Shown one piece after another: positions 42,424-50,681 of a DNA stretch of 64,000 nucleotides (its first letter is position 1; every line of letters starts with the position of its first letter). The DNA is taken from contig NZ_BAAAYL010000001.1 in NCBI RefSeq assembly GCF_039536205.1, positions 6,944,001 to 7,008,000 of the forward strand. The letters run 5' to 3'. The stretch is from Streptomyces sannanensis (GTDB taxonomy: Bacteria > Actinomycetota > Actinomycetes > Streptomycetales > Streptomycetaceae). The notes beneath the pieces were generated by a model. That model did not search any database. It worked only from the letters and a program-made list of their open reading frames with translations, and was not told the origin of the DNA. Both the position numbers and the translations under genes were made by a program.

Positions 42424-43167
42424 ATGGCCCGAGAGCTCGAGGTCCGCCGGGAACAGGACCTGCCCGCCACGCCCGAACAGGTCTGGGACGCGGTCGCCAC
42501 CGGCGCCGGCAACCTCGGCTGGCTGTACCCGATGGAGGTCGAGCCGCGCGTCGGCGGAAAGGCCACGCGCGGCGACAGCACCGTCGTGGCGTGGGAGCCG
42601 CCGCACCACTTCGCGGTTCGGGCGACCCAGGACGGCGGGTTCTCCAACACGCTCACCTACCGCATCGAGCCGGCCGACGGCGGCACGAGCCACCTGCGGA
42701 TGGGAATCCACTGGGTGCACACGGGCGTCGTCGACGACACCTGGAACTGGGACACCAAGGCGGACGCGGCCGAGAAGCACGTCGACTTCTACCAGCACTC
42801 CCTCCCCGAGTACCTGAGGCACTTCGCCGGCCGCCCCGCCGTCTACGTCAAGGCCGCCCGTGGCGAGTGCACCGAAGACCCCGCCGACTTCGCCGCCCTG
42901 CGCCGGCGCCTCGGCCTCGACGACGACGCGGCCGTCGGCGACCGGCTGTCGCTCGACCTCCCGGGTACGCACGGCGGCTCGACGGAGGTGGTCGTGGACT
43001 GGCTGAGCCCCGACTTCGTCGGCCTGCGAGGCCTGGACGCGCTGTACCGGTTCTTCAACGGCAGTTCCTGGAACTGGCCGATCTGGCTGGGCCACCACCT
43101 GTTCGCCGAGGACGCGGACGAAAAGCCGGCCACCGAGGCCTGGAACGCCTGGCTCAACGGCGCCTGA
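42424..43167 (+). CDS. SRPBCC/AHSA1-like protein, candidate P450 helper for Ahp formation
   Basis: A 247-residue protein with an N-terminal SRPBCC (START-like, helix-grip) fold: REQDLPATPEQVWDAVATGA, then HFAVRATQDGGFSNTLTYRIE and HLRMGIHWVHTG. The C-terminal 100 residues form a second half with GLDALYRFFNGSSWNWPIW. SRPBCC proteins hold hydrophobic ligands in a cavity. The ATG at 42424 has AAGGAG nine bases upstream; an ATG at 42397 just after the P450 stop is less likely. Its place directly after the P450 makes it the best candidate for the helper or cyclase acting on oxidised proline, but this is untested. Confidence 0.78.
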   Translation: MARELEVRREQDLPATPEQVWDAVATGAGNLGWLYPMEVEPRVGGKATRGDSTVVAWEPPHHFAVRATQDGGFSNTLTYRIEPADGGTSHLRMGIHWVHTGVVDDTWNWDTKADAAEKHVDFYQHSLPEYLRHFAGRPAVYVKAARGECTEDPADFAALRRRLGLDDDAAVGDRLSLDLPGTHGGSTEVVVDWLSPDFVGLRGLDALYRFFNGSSWNWPIWLGHHLFAEDADEKPATEAWNAWLNGA

Positions 43168-43199
43168 CCCCGTCGCACGACACGACCGAAGGACCTCTG

Positions 43200-43388
43200 G
43201 TGGAAACACTGCTCTACGCCGCCGAACTCGTCCGGGAAGACGGCACCTACAAACTCGTGGTGCAGGACGTGGTGCGGGACACGGTCCAGGTCACCACGGT
43301 TCCCGAATCCGCGGTGGCCAGGCTCCCGGCCTTCCTGTCGGTGCTGAGTTCCAAGCTCGGCTCGGCGTCGGCACGCGGCCGCTGGTAG
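43200..43388 (+). CDS. Orphan 62-residue protein, copy 1
   Basis: A small GTG-started protein with AAGGA six bases upstream. It reads LLYAAELVREDGTYKLVVQD, VVRDTVQVTTVPESAVARLP, AFLSVLSSKL. It looks like two short beta-strands followed by a helix. A homologous gene at 53387-53578 shares the pattern LYxAEL-GxYKLVVxD-RxTVQ-AVxxLPAxLSxL, 26 of about 48 positions by eye. It is the last gene of the NRPS operon, directly before a strong terminator. No family known to me. Confidence 0.75.
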   Translation: METLLYAAELVREDGTYKLVVQDVVRDTVQVTTVPESAVARLPAFLSVLSSKLGSASARGRW

Positions 43389-43411
43389 ACCACTTCCGGC
43401 TTCACGAGGCG

Positions 43412-43446
43412 GGTGCCGTCCGGCACATGAACTGCCGGACGGCACC
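43412..43446. terminator. Perfect 14-bp stem terminator between convergent operons
   Basis: GGTGCCGTCCGGCA and its exact complement flank a seven-base loop, 23 bases after the orphan-protein stop. The genes on either side converge (NRPS operon plus, transporter operon minus), so it probably stops transcription from both sides. Confidence 0.8.
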
Positions 43447-43530
43447 GGCCCCGTGAACGGGCGCTCGTGTCCGGGAATGTCATACGCGCTCCTCCGACAC
43501 CGTTCCGCGGACTCATGCACACGTTGAACG

Positions 43531-44889
43531 TCAGCCCATGACGGTTCGAGAGGCGGCACCGTCGGCCAGGGACCGTCTGCGGGAGAAAGCACCCAGGTCG
43601 ACGACGACGCCGGTGTGTTCCCCCGTGTACCGCAGCGGATCGCGGTCGTGGTCGTGGCCGGCCTCGACACGGTCGACCAGGGTGGCGAGGAACCGGCCCG
43701 CCAGGGGAGCGTTCTTGAACTGGTTGCCGCTCGTGCCCATGGCGACGTAGAAGCCGGCCAGATCGGTGTGGTCGTAGATGGGGGACCAGTCGTCGGCGGC
43801 GTCGTAGACACCGGCGATGCCGGTCGGCCGGTTCGGAACGCCGAGGAGCGGGAATCGGCGTGCTGCCCTGGTCACCTGGGTCTCGAACCGGGCGGGCGTC
43901 GGGTGCGGGTTGCACTCGTCGGGATCGTCGAGCCACTCCCTGGGGTCGCAGGCGGGCAGCATACTGCCGATGAGGAGGTGTCCGCCGGAGGGGCGCAGAT
44001 AGGTCCCGAGGTCGACATCGGCCACGATCGGGCCGGACGTGGTCCCGGTGCCGCCCGGGCCCGAGGCGGTCCCGTCGCCCTGACGGACCGGCGCGGCCAC
44101 CTGATGGACCTCCTGGCGCAGCGGGCGCACTCCCACGGTGAACTCGGCCCCGACCCCGGCCGTCCGGTTGAACCCGCCCGACCAGGGCCCGGCGGCGTTG
44201 ACCACCACGGGTGCCGTGATCGCGGTGCCGTCGGCGAGCCGGACGCCCGCCACACGGTCCTCGCCGCGCAGCACACCGACGACCGCGCGCCGGAAGAGGA
44301 AACGCACCCCGATGCGGGCCGCCGCGTCCGCGAGATTCTGTGCCGCGAGCCGGGCATCGTCGACGAAGCCCGCGTCGGGGGTGAACAGTGCGCCGAGCTC
44401 TCCTTCCGGGCCGGAGAAGAAGGCATCGTCGAGCAGGGACCTGGGAGGCCCGTAGCGTCCCGCGTCGATACCGGGGATCCGGCTGCGCAGCGTCGCGGCG
44501 TCCCAGCGCTCGTACGGCACACCGGCACGCTCGAACAGCGCGACGACCTCCGACGTCCCGGAGCCCGGTGCGTCGAGGAGTACCGCTCCGGTCCGCCGGA
44601 ACGCCGCCAGGCCGGGGCCGCGCACGGTGCCCAGGTGCTCCGCCCAGCCTGCCCAGCAGTGCTGGGATTCCCATGCGGTGGCGACACCGCCCCAGGTCGA
44701 GTAGTTGAAACGGATGATCGCGCTCGACGCGCTGGTGGATCCGTGGCCGACGCCGCCGGACTTGTCGACGACCACGACGCGCCGACCGGTGCGCGCCAGT
44801 TCCAGTGCCACCGCGGCACCGATCACACCGGCCCCCACGACGACCGCGTCCGCGCCGGACGGAGGCGTGTCCGCTTCCCCGGCTGTCAT
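43531..44889 (-). CDS. FAD-dependent amino acid oxidase (DAO / sarcosine oxidase-like)
   Basis: A 452-residue flavoprotein. The Rossmann motif VVVGAGVIGAAVALELA and VVVDKSGGVGHGSTSASSA bind FAD. Later the DAO-family strands VVNAAGPWSG and FYVAMGTSGNQFKNAPLAGR appear. Such enzymes oxidise glycine, sarcosine, D-amino acids or opines. It is the last gene of a five-gene minus-strand operon and overlaps the ATPase gene by four bases, so it probably acts on the amine or N-alkyl amino acid that the transporter imports. The substrate is unknown. Confidence 0.85.
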   Translation of the reverse strand: MTAGEADTPPSGADAVVVGAGVIGAAVALELARTGRRVVVVDKSGGVGHGSTSASSAIIRFNYSTWGGVATAWESQHCWAGWAEHLGTVRGPGLAAFRRTGAVLLDAPGSGTSEVVALFERAGVPYERWDAATLRSRIPGIDAGRYGPPRSLLDDAFFSGPEGELGALFTPDAGFVDDARLAAQNLADAAARIGVRFLFRRAVVGVLRGEDRVAGVRLADGTAITAPVVVNAAGPWSGGFNRTAGVGAEFTVGVRPLRQEVHQVAAPVRQGDGTASGPGGTGTTSGPIVADVDLGTYLRPSGGHLLIGSMLPACDPREWLDDPDECNPHPTPARFETQVTRAARRFPLLGVPNRPTGIAGVYDAADDWSPIYDHTDLAGFYVAMGTSGNQFKNAPLAGRFLATLVDRVEAGHDHDRDPLRYTGEHTGVVVDLGAFSRRRSLADGAASRTVMG

Positions 44890-45947
44890 GACGGCAGGTC
44901 CTCGGGGGTTCGCGGAGTCCGGTCACCGTTCGCGTCCGGGGGAACGCGACAGGCCTGGGGCGGGTGGTCGTCGGTGCGGTACGGGAAGTGGCAGGCGGCG
45001 CGATGCGGCTGACCGGCCGCGTCCAGCTGCGGGTCCCGTGCGGCGCAGACGTCCCGTCCGGGATGTCGGTCCGGTCCGACGGGGCAGCGGGGATGGAAGC
45101 GGCATCCGGTCGGCGGCGACGCGGGGTCGGGCACCTCACCGGCAAGAAGGGGTTCCCCGGCCGGGCGTCTCCCGGCGTGCAGACTCGGCACGGCGGACAG
45201 CAGCGTTCGGGTGTAGGGATGCCGTGGGCCGCGCAGCAGGCTCTCGGTGGAGGCGATCTCCACGATCCGACCGAGGTACATCACGGCGACGGCGTCCGAC
45301 ACATGGCGGACGGCGGCGAGGTCATGGCTGATGAACAGCATGGCGTAGCCCATGCGTCGCTGCAGATCCCGGAGCATGGTGAGCAGCGCCGCCCGGACCG
45401 ACACGTCGAGAGCCGAGGTGACCTCGTCGGCGATGAGCACCGCCGGATCGACGGCGAGCGCGCGGGCGACGGCGACGCGTTGGCGCTGGCCGCCCGAGAG
45501 CTGCCGCGGCAGCCGGTCGGCGCAGCCGGCGTCGAGACCGACGAGTTCCAGCAGTCCGCCGACGCGCTGTTCGCGGCTACGGCGGTCCAGCCGGACGAAG
45601 GCCCCGGCCGATTCGGCGAGCGACTGACGGACCGTCATACGGGGGTCCAGTGCCGTGTCCGGGTCCTGGAACACCAGTTGGACCTGTTGCCCCAGCCGGC
45701 GCCGGTCGGCCACCCGGCGCCCACCGTACTCCCGCCCTCCGACGGTGATCCGCCCGGCGCACGGGGGGTCCAGCCCGACGACCGCTCGTGCCAGAGTGGA
45801 CTTTCCCGACCCGGACTCGCCCACCAGGCCGACCGTCGTGCCCTGGGGAACATCCAGCGACACGCCGTCCACTGCCGTGATCGGCCCGAGCGGTCCGTGA
45901 TGGCGAACGGTGACGTCGTACAGCGCCAGCCCCGACCCTGTGCTCAC
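44886..45947 (-). CDS. Oligopeptide ABC transporter ATPase (DppF/OppF-like)
   Basis: A 353-residue ATPase with GTG start at 45947. Walker A GLVGESGSGKST, Q-loop QLVFQDPDTALDPRM, signature LSGGQRQRVAVARAL and Walker B VLIADEVTSALD are complete. The C-terminal oligopeptide-transporter extension has HPYTRTLLSAVP and the cysteine-rich CRFHPRCP site. It overlaps both neighbours by four bases. It pairs with the ATPase half of the next gene to power uptake. Confidence 0.92.
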   Translation of the reverse strand: MSTGSGLALYDVTVRHHGPLGPITAVDGVSLDVPQGTTVGLVGESGSGKSTLARAVVGLDPPCAGRITVGGREYGGRRVADRRRLGQQVQLVFQDPDTALDPRMTVRQSLAESAGAFVRLDRRSREQRVGGLLELVGLDAGCADRLPRQLSGGQRQRVAVARALAVDPAVLIADEVTSALDVSVRAALLTMLRDLQRRMGYAMLFISHDLAAVRHVSDAVAVMYLGRIVEIASTESLLRGPRHPYTRTLLSAVPSLHAGRRPAGEPLLAGEVPDPASPPTGCRFHPRCPVGPDRHPGRDVCAARDPQLDAAGQPHRAACHFPYRTDDHPPQACRVPPDANGDRTPRTPEDLPS

Positions 45948-47887
45948 TTCTGCGCCTCCTCGGTCTCACGCCGCTCGCGGGACGGTGCCGCGGGCAGCGG
46001 CTGCCAGCAGGCGACCTCGTGCCCCGGGCCGAGCGGGGACAACACCGGGCTCACCACCGCGCACCGGTCCAGCCGATGCGGACAGCGGTCATGGAACGGG
46101 CACCCCGGGGCCGAACCGTACGGATCGGGCGGCTCTCCCTCGATGGTGCGCAGGGGACGGTCACGCTCCGCGGCCAGGTCCGGGACCGAGGCGACGAGCA
46201 TCCGCGTGTACGGATGCCGTGCGCCGACCGCCAGCTCATGGGCAGGAAGGTTCTCCACGATCGTTCCCCCGTACATGACCAGAACCCGGTCACAGGCATC
46301 GGCCACCAGGGCGATGTCGTGGCTGATGAAGAGGATCGCCGTGGCGTCGTCGTGCCGGACCCGGCGGAGCAGGTCCATGATCTGCCGCTGCACGGTGACG
46401 TCCAGGGCTGTCGTCGGTTCGTCCGCGATGATGAGGTCGGGGCGCAACATCGAAGCCGCGGCGATCGCCACTCGCTGGCGCTGACCGCCGGAGAGCTGGA
46501 AGGGGCGGGACCGGAGCAACCGGCGCCCGGCGGGCAGCGCGACCATCTGAAGCCGGGCCAGCGCCTGCTCGACGGCCTCGGCACGAGGGGTGCCACGGTG
46601 TGTGCGCACGGCCTCCGTCATCTGTGTTCCGATGCGCAGCGACGGGTTGAAGGCCGAGGCCGGGTTCTGGAAGATCAACGCCATTCCCGTCGCCAGTTGC
46701 CTGCGTCGCTCCTCGCGGGTCAGCGACTCGGCGTCCGCACCGAGGAACCGGTGCGTACCCCAGGTCGCGCGGGCGTCGTCCGGCAGCAGGTCGGCGATGG
46801 CGAGCGCCGTCAGCGACTTGCCGGAACCGGACTCGCCGACCAGGCCGACCATCTCACCACGCTGCAGGGTGAGGGTGACACCGCGGACGGGCCGGACCAC
46901 CCCGTCCGCAGTGGGAAGGACGACCCGCAGATCCTCCACCTCCAGCACGTGGCCCACGGATGCCGGGCGGTCGGCGCGCGCAGGGTGTGTCACGGGCTCT
47001 TCCCCCGGGTGCGGGCGGGCTTGCCGTACGGCGGCTCCGGCCAGCATCTCGCCGAGCAGCTGGAACGCGACGGCGGCGTAGACGATGGCGATGCCGGGCG
47101 CCACGGCGGGCAGAGGTTCGGTGTAGATGCGGTCCAGCCCCTGGCTCAGCAGGAGTCCCCAGTCGTACGACGGGGGCTGCACCCCCAGTCCGAGGAAGCT
47201 CAGTCCCGACAGCGCCACGAGTGCCGAGCCCACGGCGACCGTGGTGTTGAGCATCAGCGGTTCGGCGATGTGGGGCAGGACATGGCGCAGCAGGAGCCGG
47301 TGGCGGCGCAGGCCCAGCACGCGCGCCGCGGCCATGAAGTCGGTCCCGGCCACCTGGGCGGCAAGGGTCTGCGTGATCCGCGCGAAGCCCGGTGCGGAGG
47401 CGACGGCGAGTGCGAACACCGCACCGCCCGCGCCCGCCCCGAAGAGGGCTGCGAGGAACATAGCGACGAGGAGCGCGGGGAAGGCCAACAGAAGGTTGAT
47501 CAGGGCCCCCAGCAGGCGGGCGGCGCGCCCGCCCACTACGGCGGTGAGCGCGCCGAGCGTGATGCCGGCGGCCGCCCCGAGGAGCGTGGCCGCGATGGCC
47601 GGCAGCAGGGAGGGCCAGGTCGCCGAGAGCAGCCGGGCGAGCAGGTCGCGGCCGAGACGGTCCGTGCCGAGCAGATGACCCGTGGTGGGCCCGCGCAGCA
47701 CCGCCGACGGGTCCGGCCGGTCGGCCTGCTGCCCCCACAGCACCGCCCCGGCGACGGCCAGTACGGCGAGCGACCCGAGCATCACCAGGGTGATCACGCC
47801 CATGGGGGTGGCCCAGTTCGACCGGGACGCGCGAGACCGGCCGTGGGCGGCACACGGCGAGGACGGGGAAGAGGAGGACAGCGCCAT
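45944..47887 (-). CDS. Fused permease-ATPase (DppC-DppD) of the oligopeptide ABC importer
   Basis: A 647-residue natural fusion. Residues 1-275 are a DppC-type permease with GTDRLGRDLLARLL, about six helices and the EAA-like loop AARVLGLRRHRLLLRHVLPH. After a linker (RPHPGEEPVTHPARADRP), residues 300-640 are a DppD-type ATPase with GLVGESGSGKS, LSGGQRQRVAIAAA, LIIADEPTTALD and the C-terminal CPFHDRCPH cluster. The ATG at 47887 sits four bases after the DppB stop. Permease and ATPase are usually separate genes; the fusion fixes one ATPase to one permease. Confidence 0.9.
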   Translation of the reverse strand: MALSSSSPSSPCAAHGRSRASRSNWATPMGVITLVMLGSLAVLAVAGAVLWGQQADRPDPSAVLRGPTTGHLLGTDRLGRDLLARLLSATWPSLLPAIAATLLGAAAGITLGALTAVVGGRAARLLGALINLLLAFPALLVAMFLAALFGAGAGGAVFALAVASAPGFARITQTLAAQVAGTDFMAAARVLGLRRHRLLLRHVLPHIAEPLMLNTTVAVGSALVALSGLSFLGLGVQPPSYDWGLLLSQGLDRIYTEPLPAVAPGIAIVYAAVAFQLLGEMLAGAAVRQARPHPGEEPVTHPARADRPASVGHVLEVEDLRVVLPTADGVVRPVRGVTLTLQRGEMVGLVGESGSGKSLTALAIADLLPDDARATWGTHRFLGADAESLTREERRRQLATGMALIFQNPASAFNPSLRIGTQMTEAVRTHRGTPRAEAVEQALARLQMVALPAGRRLLRSRPFQLSGGQRQRVAIAAASMLRPDLIIADEPTTALDVTVQRQIMDLLRRVRHDDATAILFISHDIALVADACDRVLVMYGGTIVENLPAHELAVGARHPYTRMLVASVPDLAAERDRPLRTIEGEPPDPYGSAPGCPFHDRCPHRLDRCAVVSPVLSPLGPGHEVACWQPLPAAPSRERRETEEAQK

Positions 47888-47891
47888 CGGA

Positions 47892-48878
47892 TCACGTCTT
47901 CCGGATGACCGATCGGGGGTCGAGCAGAGCGAGTGCCAGATCGACCAGGAAGTTCACCACGAGGACCGACGAGCCGAGCACCAGAACCGACGCCTCGACG
48001 ACCGCGTAGTCCTGCGCGGCCACGGACTGTGCCATCGCCGAACCGATGCCCGGCCAGACGAACACCTTCTCGACCAGTACGGTCCCCGCGATCAGGGCCG
48101 GCAACAGATTCCCGGCGAACGTCAGCGACGCGGTCAGCGCGTTCGGTGCCACGTGGCGCAGGTGGAGCCGGACGGCGGGCAGCCGTTTCGCGCGGGCGGC
48201 ACGCAGATATTCCGTGGCGAGGACCTTGAGCGTCTCCACCCGCACGATCCGCAGCAGGACCGCGGTCGGAGCGAGCGCCAGCGCGAGTACGGGCAGCACA
48301 TAGGACCTGGGACCGAGGTCGCCGGCGACGGGAAGGATGCGCAGGGCGACCGCCAGCCCCGCGGTGAGACCCGCCGCGAGGACGAAGTCCGGCACGCCCG
48401 CCAGGACCGAGGTGGTGGCGGTGAACGCCAGTTCCGCCCGCGGGCGTCGCCCTCCGTGTGTCCACACCGCGGCGAGCAGCCCCCCTGGGAGGGCGACGAC
48501 GAGTACGCAGGCGAAGGTCAGGACGGCGAGCAGCAGGGTGGCCGGCAGGCGTGCCCTGACCAGGTCGGCCACCGGCTCGCCGGTCACCAGCGAGACCCCG
48601 AGGTCGCCGTGGGCCAGCCGCGGGAGATGCTGCCAGTACTGTTCCGGCAGGCTATGGTCCAGACCGAGTTCGTGCCGCTTCGCCGCCACCAGGTCCGGCG
48701 GGGCGTCCACGCCGAGCGCGGCCCGGACCGGGTCCCCGGGGATCAGCCGGATCATCGCGAAGGAAGCGGTGACGACCACGAAGAGCGAGACGACCAGCCG
48801 TGCCGCGCGCCGGCAGCAGAACACCACCCACGGGTGGTGCCGGGCCGGGGCACCGAGCCGCGCGGACACGGTCGTCAT
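47892..48878 (-). CDS. Oligopeptide ABC transporter permease (DppB-like)
   Basis: A 328-residue inner-membrane permease. The N-terminal helix ends in FAMIRLIPGDPVRAAL, the family hallmark. The EAA loop is YLRAARAKRLPAVRLHLRHV, and about six hydrophobic segments are visible. The ATG is preceded by GAGGAGGTTACCC. It partners the permease half of the following fused gene to form the channel. Confidence 0.92.
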   Translation of the reverse strand: MTTVSARLGAPARHHPWVVFCCRRAARLVVSLFVVVTASFAMIRLIPGDPVRAALGVDAPPDLVAAKRHELGLDHSLPEQYWQHLPRLAHGDLGVSLVTGEPVADLVRARLPATLLLAVLTFACVLVVALPGGLLAAVWTHGGRRPRAELAFTATTSVLAGVPDFVLAAGLTAGLAVALRILPVAGDLGPRSYVLPVLALALAPTAVLLRIVRVETLKVLATEYLRAARAKRLPAVRLHLRHVAPNALTASLTFAGNLLPALIAGTVLVEKVFVWPGIGSAMAQSVAAQDYAVVEASVLVLGSSVLVVNFLVDLALALLDPRSVIRKT

Positions 48879-48926
48879 GGGTAACCTCCTCGACTCGCGG
48901 GCGGCCGTGCGGCGCGTCCGCCACGG

Positions 48927-50522
48927 CTATCGGTGCAGGCGGATGCTGGTCGGTACGATCCGGCCGCCGGGCGCGACGGCGAAGGTCGTCCGGTAGCCGT
49001 ACATCGTGCTCGTGCCGTCGGCGACGGGCAGCACGTCGGCCGAGCGGAGAAGCGCCGCGGCGGCCCTGTTCCAGTCCCCGCAGCTGGCCGAGCCCGGCGA
49101 ACGCAAGGCTCGGGCGACGAATCGGTCGTAGGCGGGGTTGGTGACATGCGCGAAGTTCAGTCCTCCTGACGACGGCGGGCCGGAGAAGTACGGGACGAGC
49201 TGCGCGGGCAGCTGCGGCCCCGGCGAGCTGCCGACCACGACGTCGAAGTCGCCGCTTCCGTACATGGCCTGGACCACCGCGTTGCGGCTCTCGCCGACGA
49301 GGTCGACGTCCACGCCCAGCGCCTGCCACGTCACGGCCATCAGTTCGGCGACCGACGGAAGGGTGGAGCCGAAGTCGGCGCTGCTGAGCAGCCGCAGACG
49401 CAGCGGTCGGCCCTGCTTGACCAGCCTGCCCCGCGCGTTCTTCGTCCAGCCCGCGGCACGCAGGGCCCGCACGGCGCTGTGCGAGGGCAGGTTCCCCGCG
49501 GCCACGTCGGAGTAGCAGAGGGAGTTCGGGGCGGTGAGATCGCGCGCGGGCGTACCGTCTCCGCCGATCGCCACATTGGCGAGGCCCTTGCGGTCCAGGG
49601 CCCCCACCAGCGCCCGGCGCAGCACCGGATCGTTCAAGGGCCGGTCGGATCGCTCGTTGAAGAAGGTCAGCCCCACCACGGTCGGCACCTGGGCGGTCGC
49701 CAGACCGTGGCCGGTCAGCCGCGCGCGGTCCGGACCGGTCACCATGGCGATGTTCACTCCGCCCGTGAGCAGCAGATTCGCCACGGTGGACTCCTGCGGA
49801 ACCACCGTCACCACAATCCGCTCCGGCTGCCCCGGAGCTGCGTTGCCCGCTCCGCGCGGCCCCCACGCGTAACCCTTGCGCCGTGTGAAGAGGTACGGAC
49901 CCCCCGAGGCGTAGCCGCTCAGCACGTACGGGCCGGTGCCCTGCGATCTCCTGTCCAGCGCGCCGGGATCCGCCAGTCCGGCGGGGCAGACGACGGGCAG
50001 CAGACCGATCGTCCGCACGATGAAGCTGTACGGCGATGCCGTCCGCAACGACACCGTCCGCTCCGCGTCGTCGGCCGACACCGTGAACGGCACACCGGGC
50101 AGGGCGGCCCGGGCACCGACGAGCCGGTTGCGGGGATCGCCGGCATACCGCAGCGACCGGGCCACCCCGGACGCCGTCAGGGCCGTGCCGTCGGAGCAGG
50201 TCACCCCCTTGCGCAGGGTGAAACTCGCCGAAGTGGCCCCGGCCTGCCATCTCTCGGCCAGACCGGACACCACACGCCCGTCCCGCGCCACATCGACCAG
50301 TGAGTCGTAGGCATAAGGAGCCAGTGAAAGACCGAACTGCGAGTACGGATTGAAGCTCGGGGTCTCCGAGGCGGTGGCGATCGTGACGGTGCCGCCCACG
50401 AACACAGGAGTGCGCGTCGACGACACGTCGCCGCCGCAACCTGCCAGCACGGCTGACACGACGGCGGCGGCCGCCGCCACGACCGACCGAGCCCTGGGAG
50501 ACGACACGGTTCGGCGGTGCAT
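48927..50522 (-). CDS. Substrate-binding lipoprotein of the oligopeptide ABC importer (SBP_bac_5)
   Basis: A 531-residue family-5 extracellular binding protein. The start at 50522 gives a signal peptide (MHRRTVSSPRARSVVAAAAA) with lipobox VLAGC, so the mature protein is lipid-anchored. ETPSFNPYSQFG, the GTGPYVLSGY block and NPVLRRAL-like DPVLRRALVGALDRKG are typical. It is the first gene of the five-gene operon and binds the peptide or opine that is imported. The 159-base divergent gap to the DUF885 gene must hold both promoters. Confidence 0.9.
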   Translation of the reverse strand: MHRRTVSSPRARSVVAAAAAVVSAVLAGCGGDVSSTRTPVFVGGTVTIATASETPSFNPYSQFGLSLAPYAYDSLVDVARDGRVVSGLAERWQAGATSASFTLRKGVTCSDGTALTASGVARSLRYAGDPRNRLVGARAALPGVPFTVSADDAERTVSLRTASPYSFIVRTIGLLPVVCPAGLADPGALDRRSQGTGPYVLSGYASGGPYLFTRRKGYAWGPRGAGNAAPGQPERIVVTVVPQESTVANLLLTGGVNIAMVTGPDRARLTGHGLATAQVPTVVGLTFFNERSDRPLNDPVLRRALVGALDRKGLANVAIGGDGTPARDLTAPNSLCYSDVAAGNLPSHSAVRALRAAGWTKNARGRLVKQGRPLRLRLLSSADFGSTLPSVAELMAVTWQALGVDVDLVGESRNAVVQAMYGSGDFDVVVGSSPGPQLPAQLVPYFSGPPSSGGLNFAHVTNPAYDRFVARALRSPGSASCGDWNRAAAALLRSADVLPVADGTSTMYGYRTTFAVAPGGRIVPTSIRLHR

Positions 50523-50681
50523 GGCGCTTATCGTGCCACCGCGATCGACGGCGTCGGCCGGGCTTTCCCGGGCCGGACGCGAACGCGCCGGACAATTTCC
50601 CCCGTCCGAGTGAGACCGCCCGACGCGCGGTCCACGGCCTCGTTGCTGACGCAGCGTCACCTCAGGGCGCACACTGGCGAC

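Noticed and set aside
43531..50522. The ABC importer as the exporter of the NRPS product
   Set aside because: It has a binding lipoprotein and DppB/DppC-type permeases, which work as importers. The exporter candidate is the ABC gene at 14381-16678.
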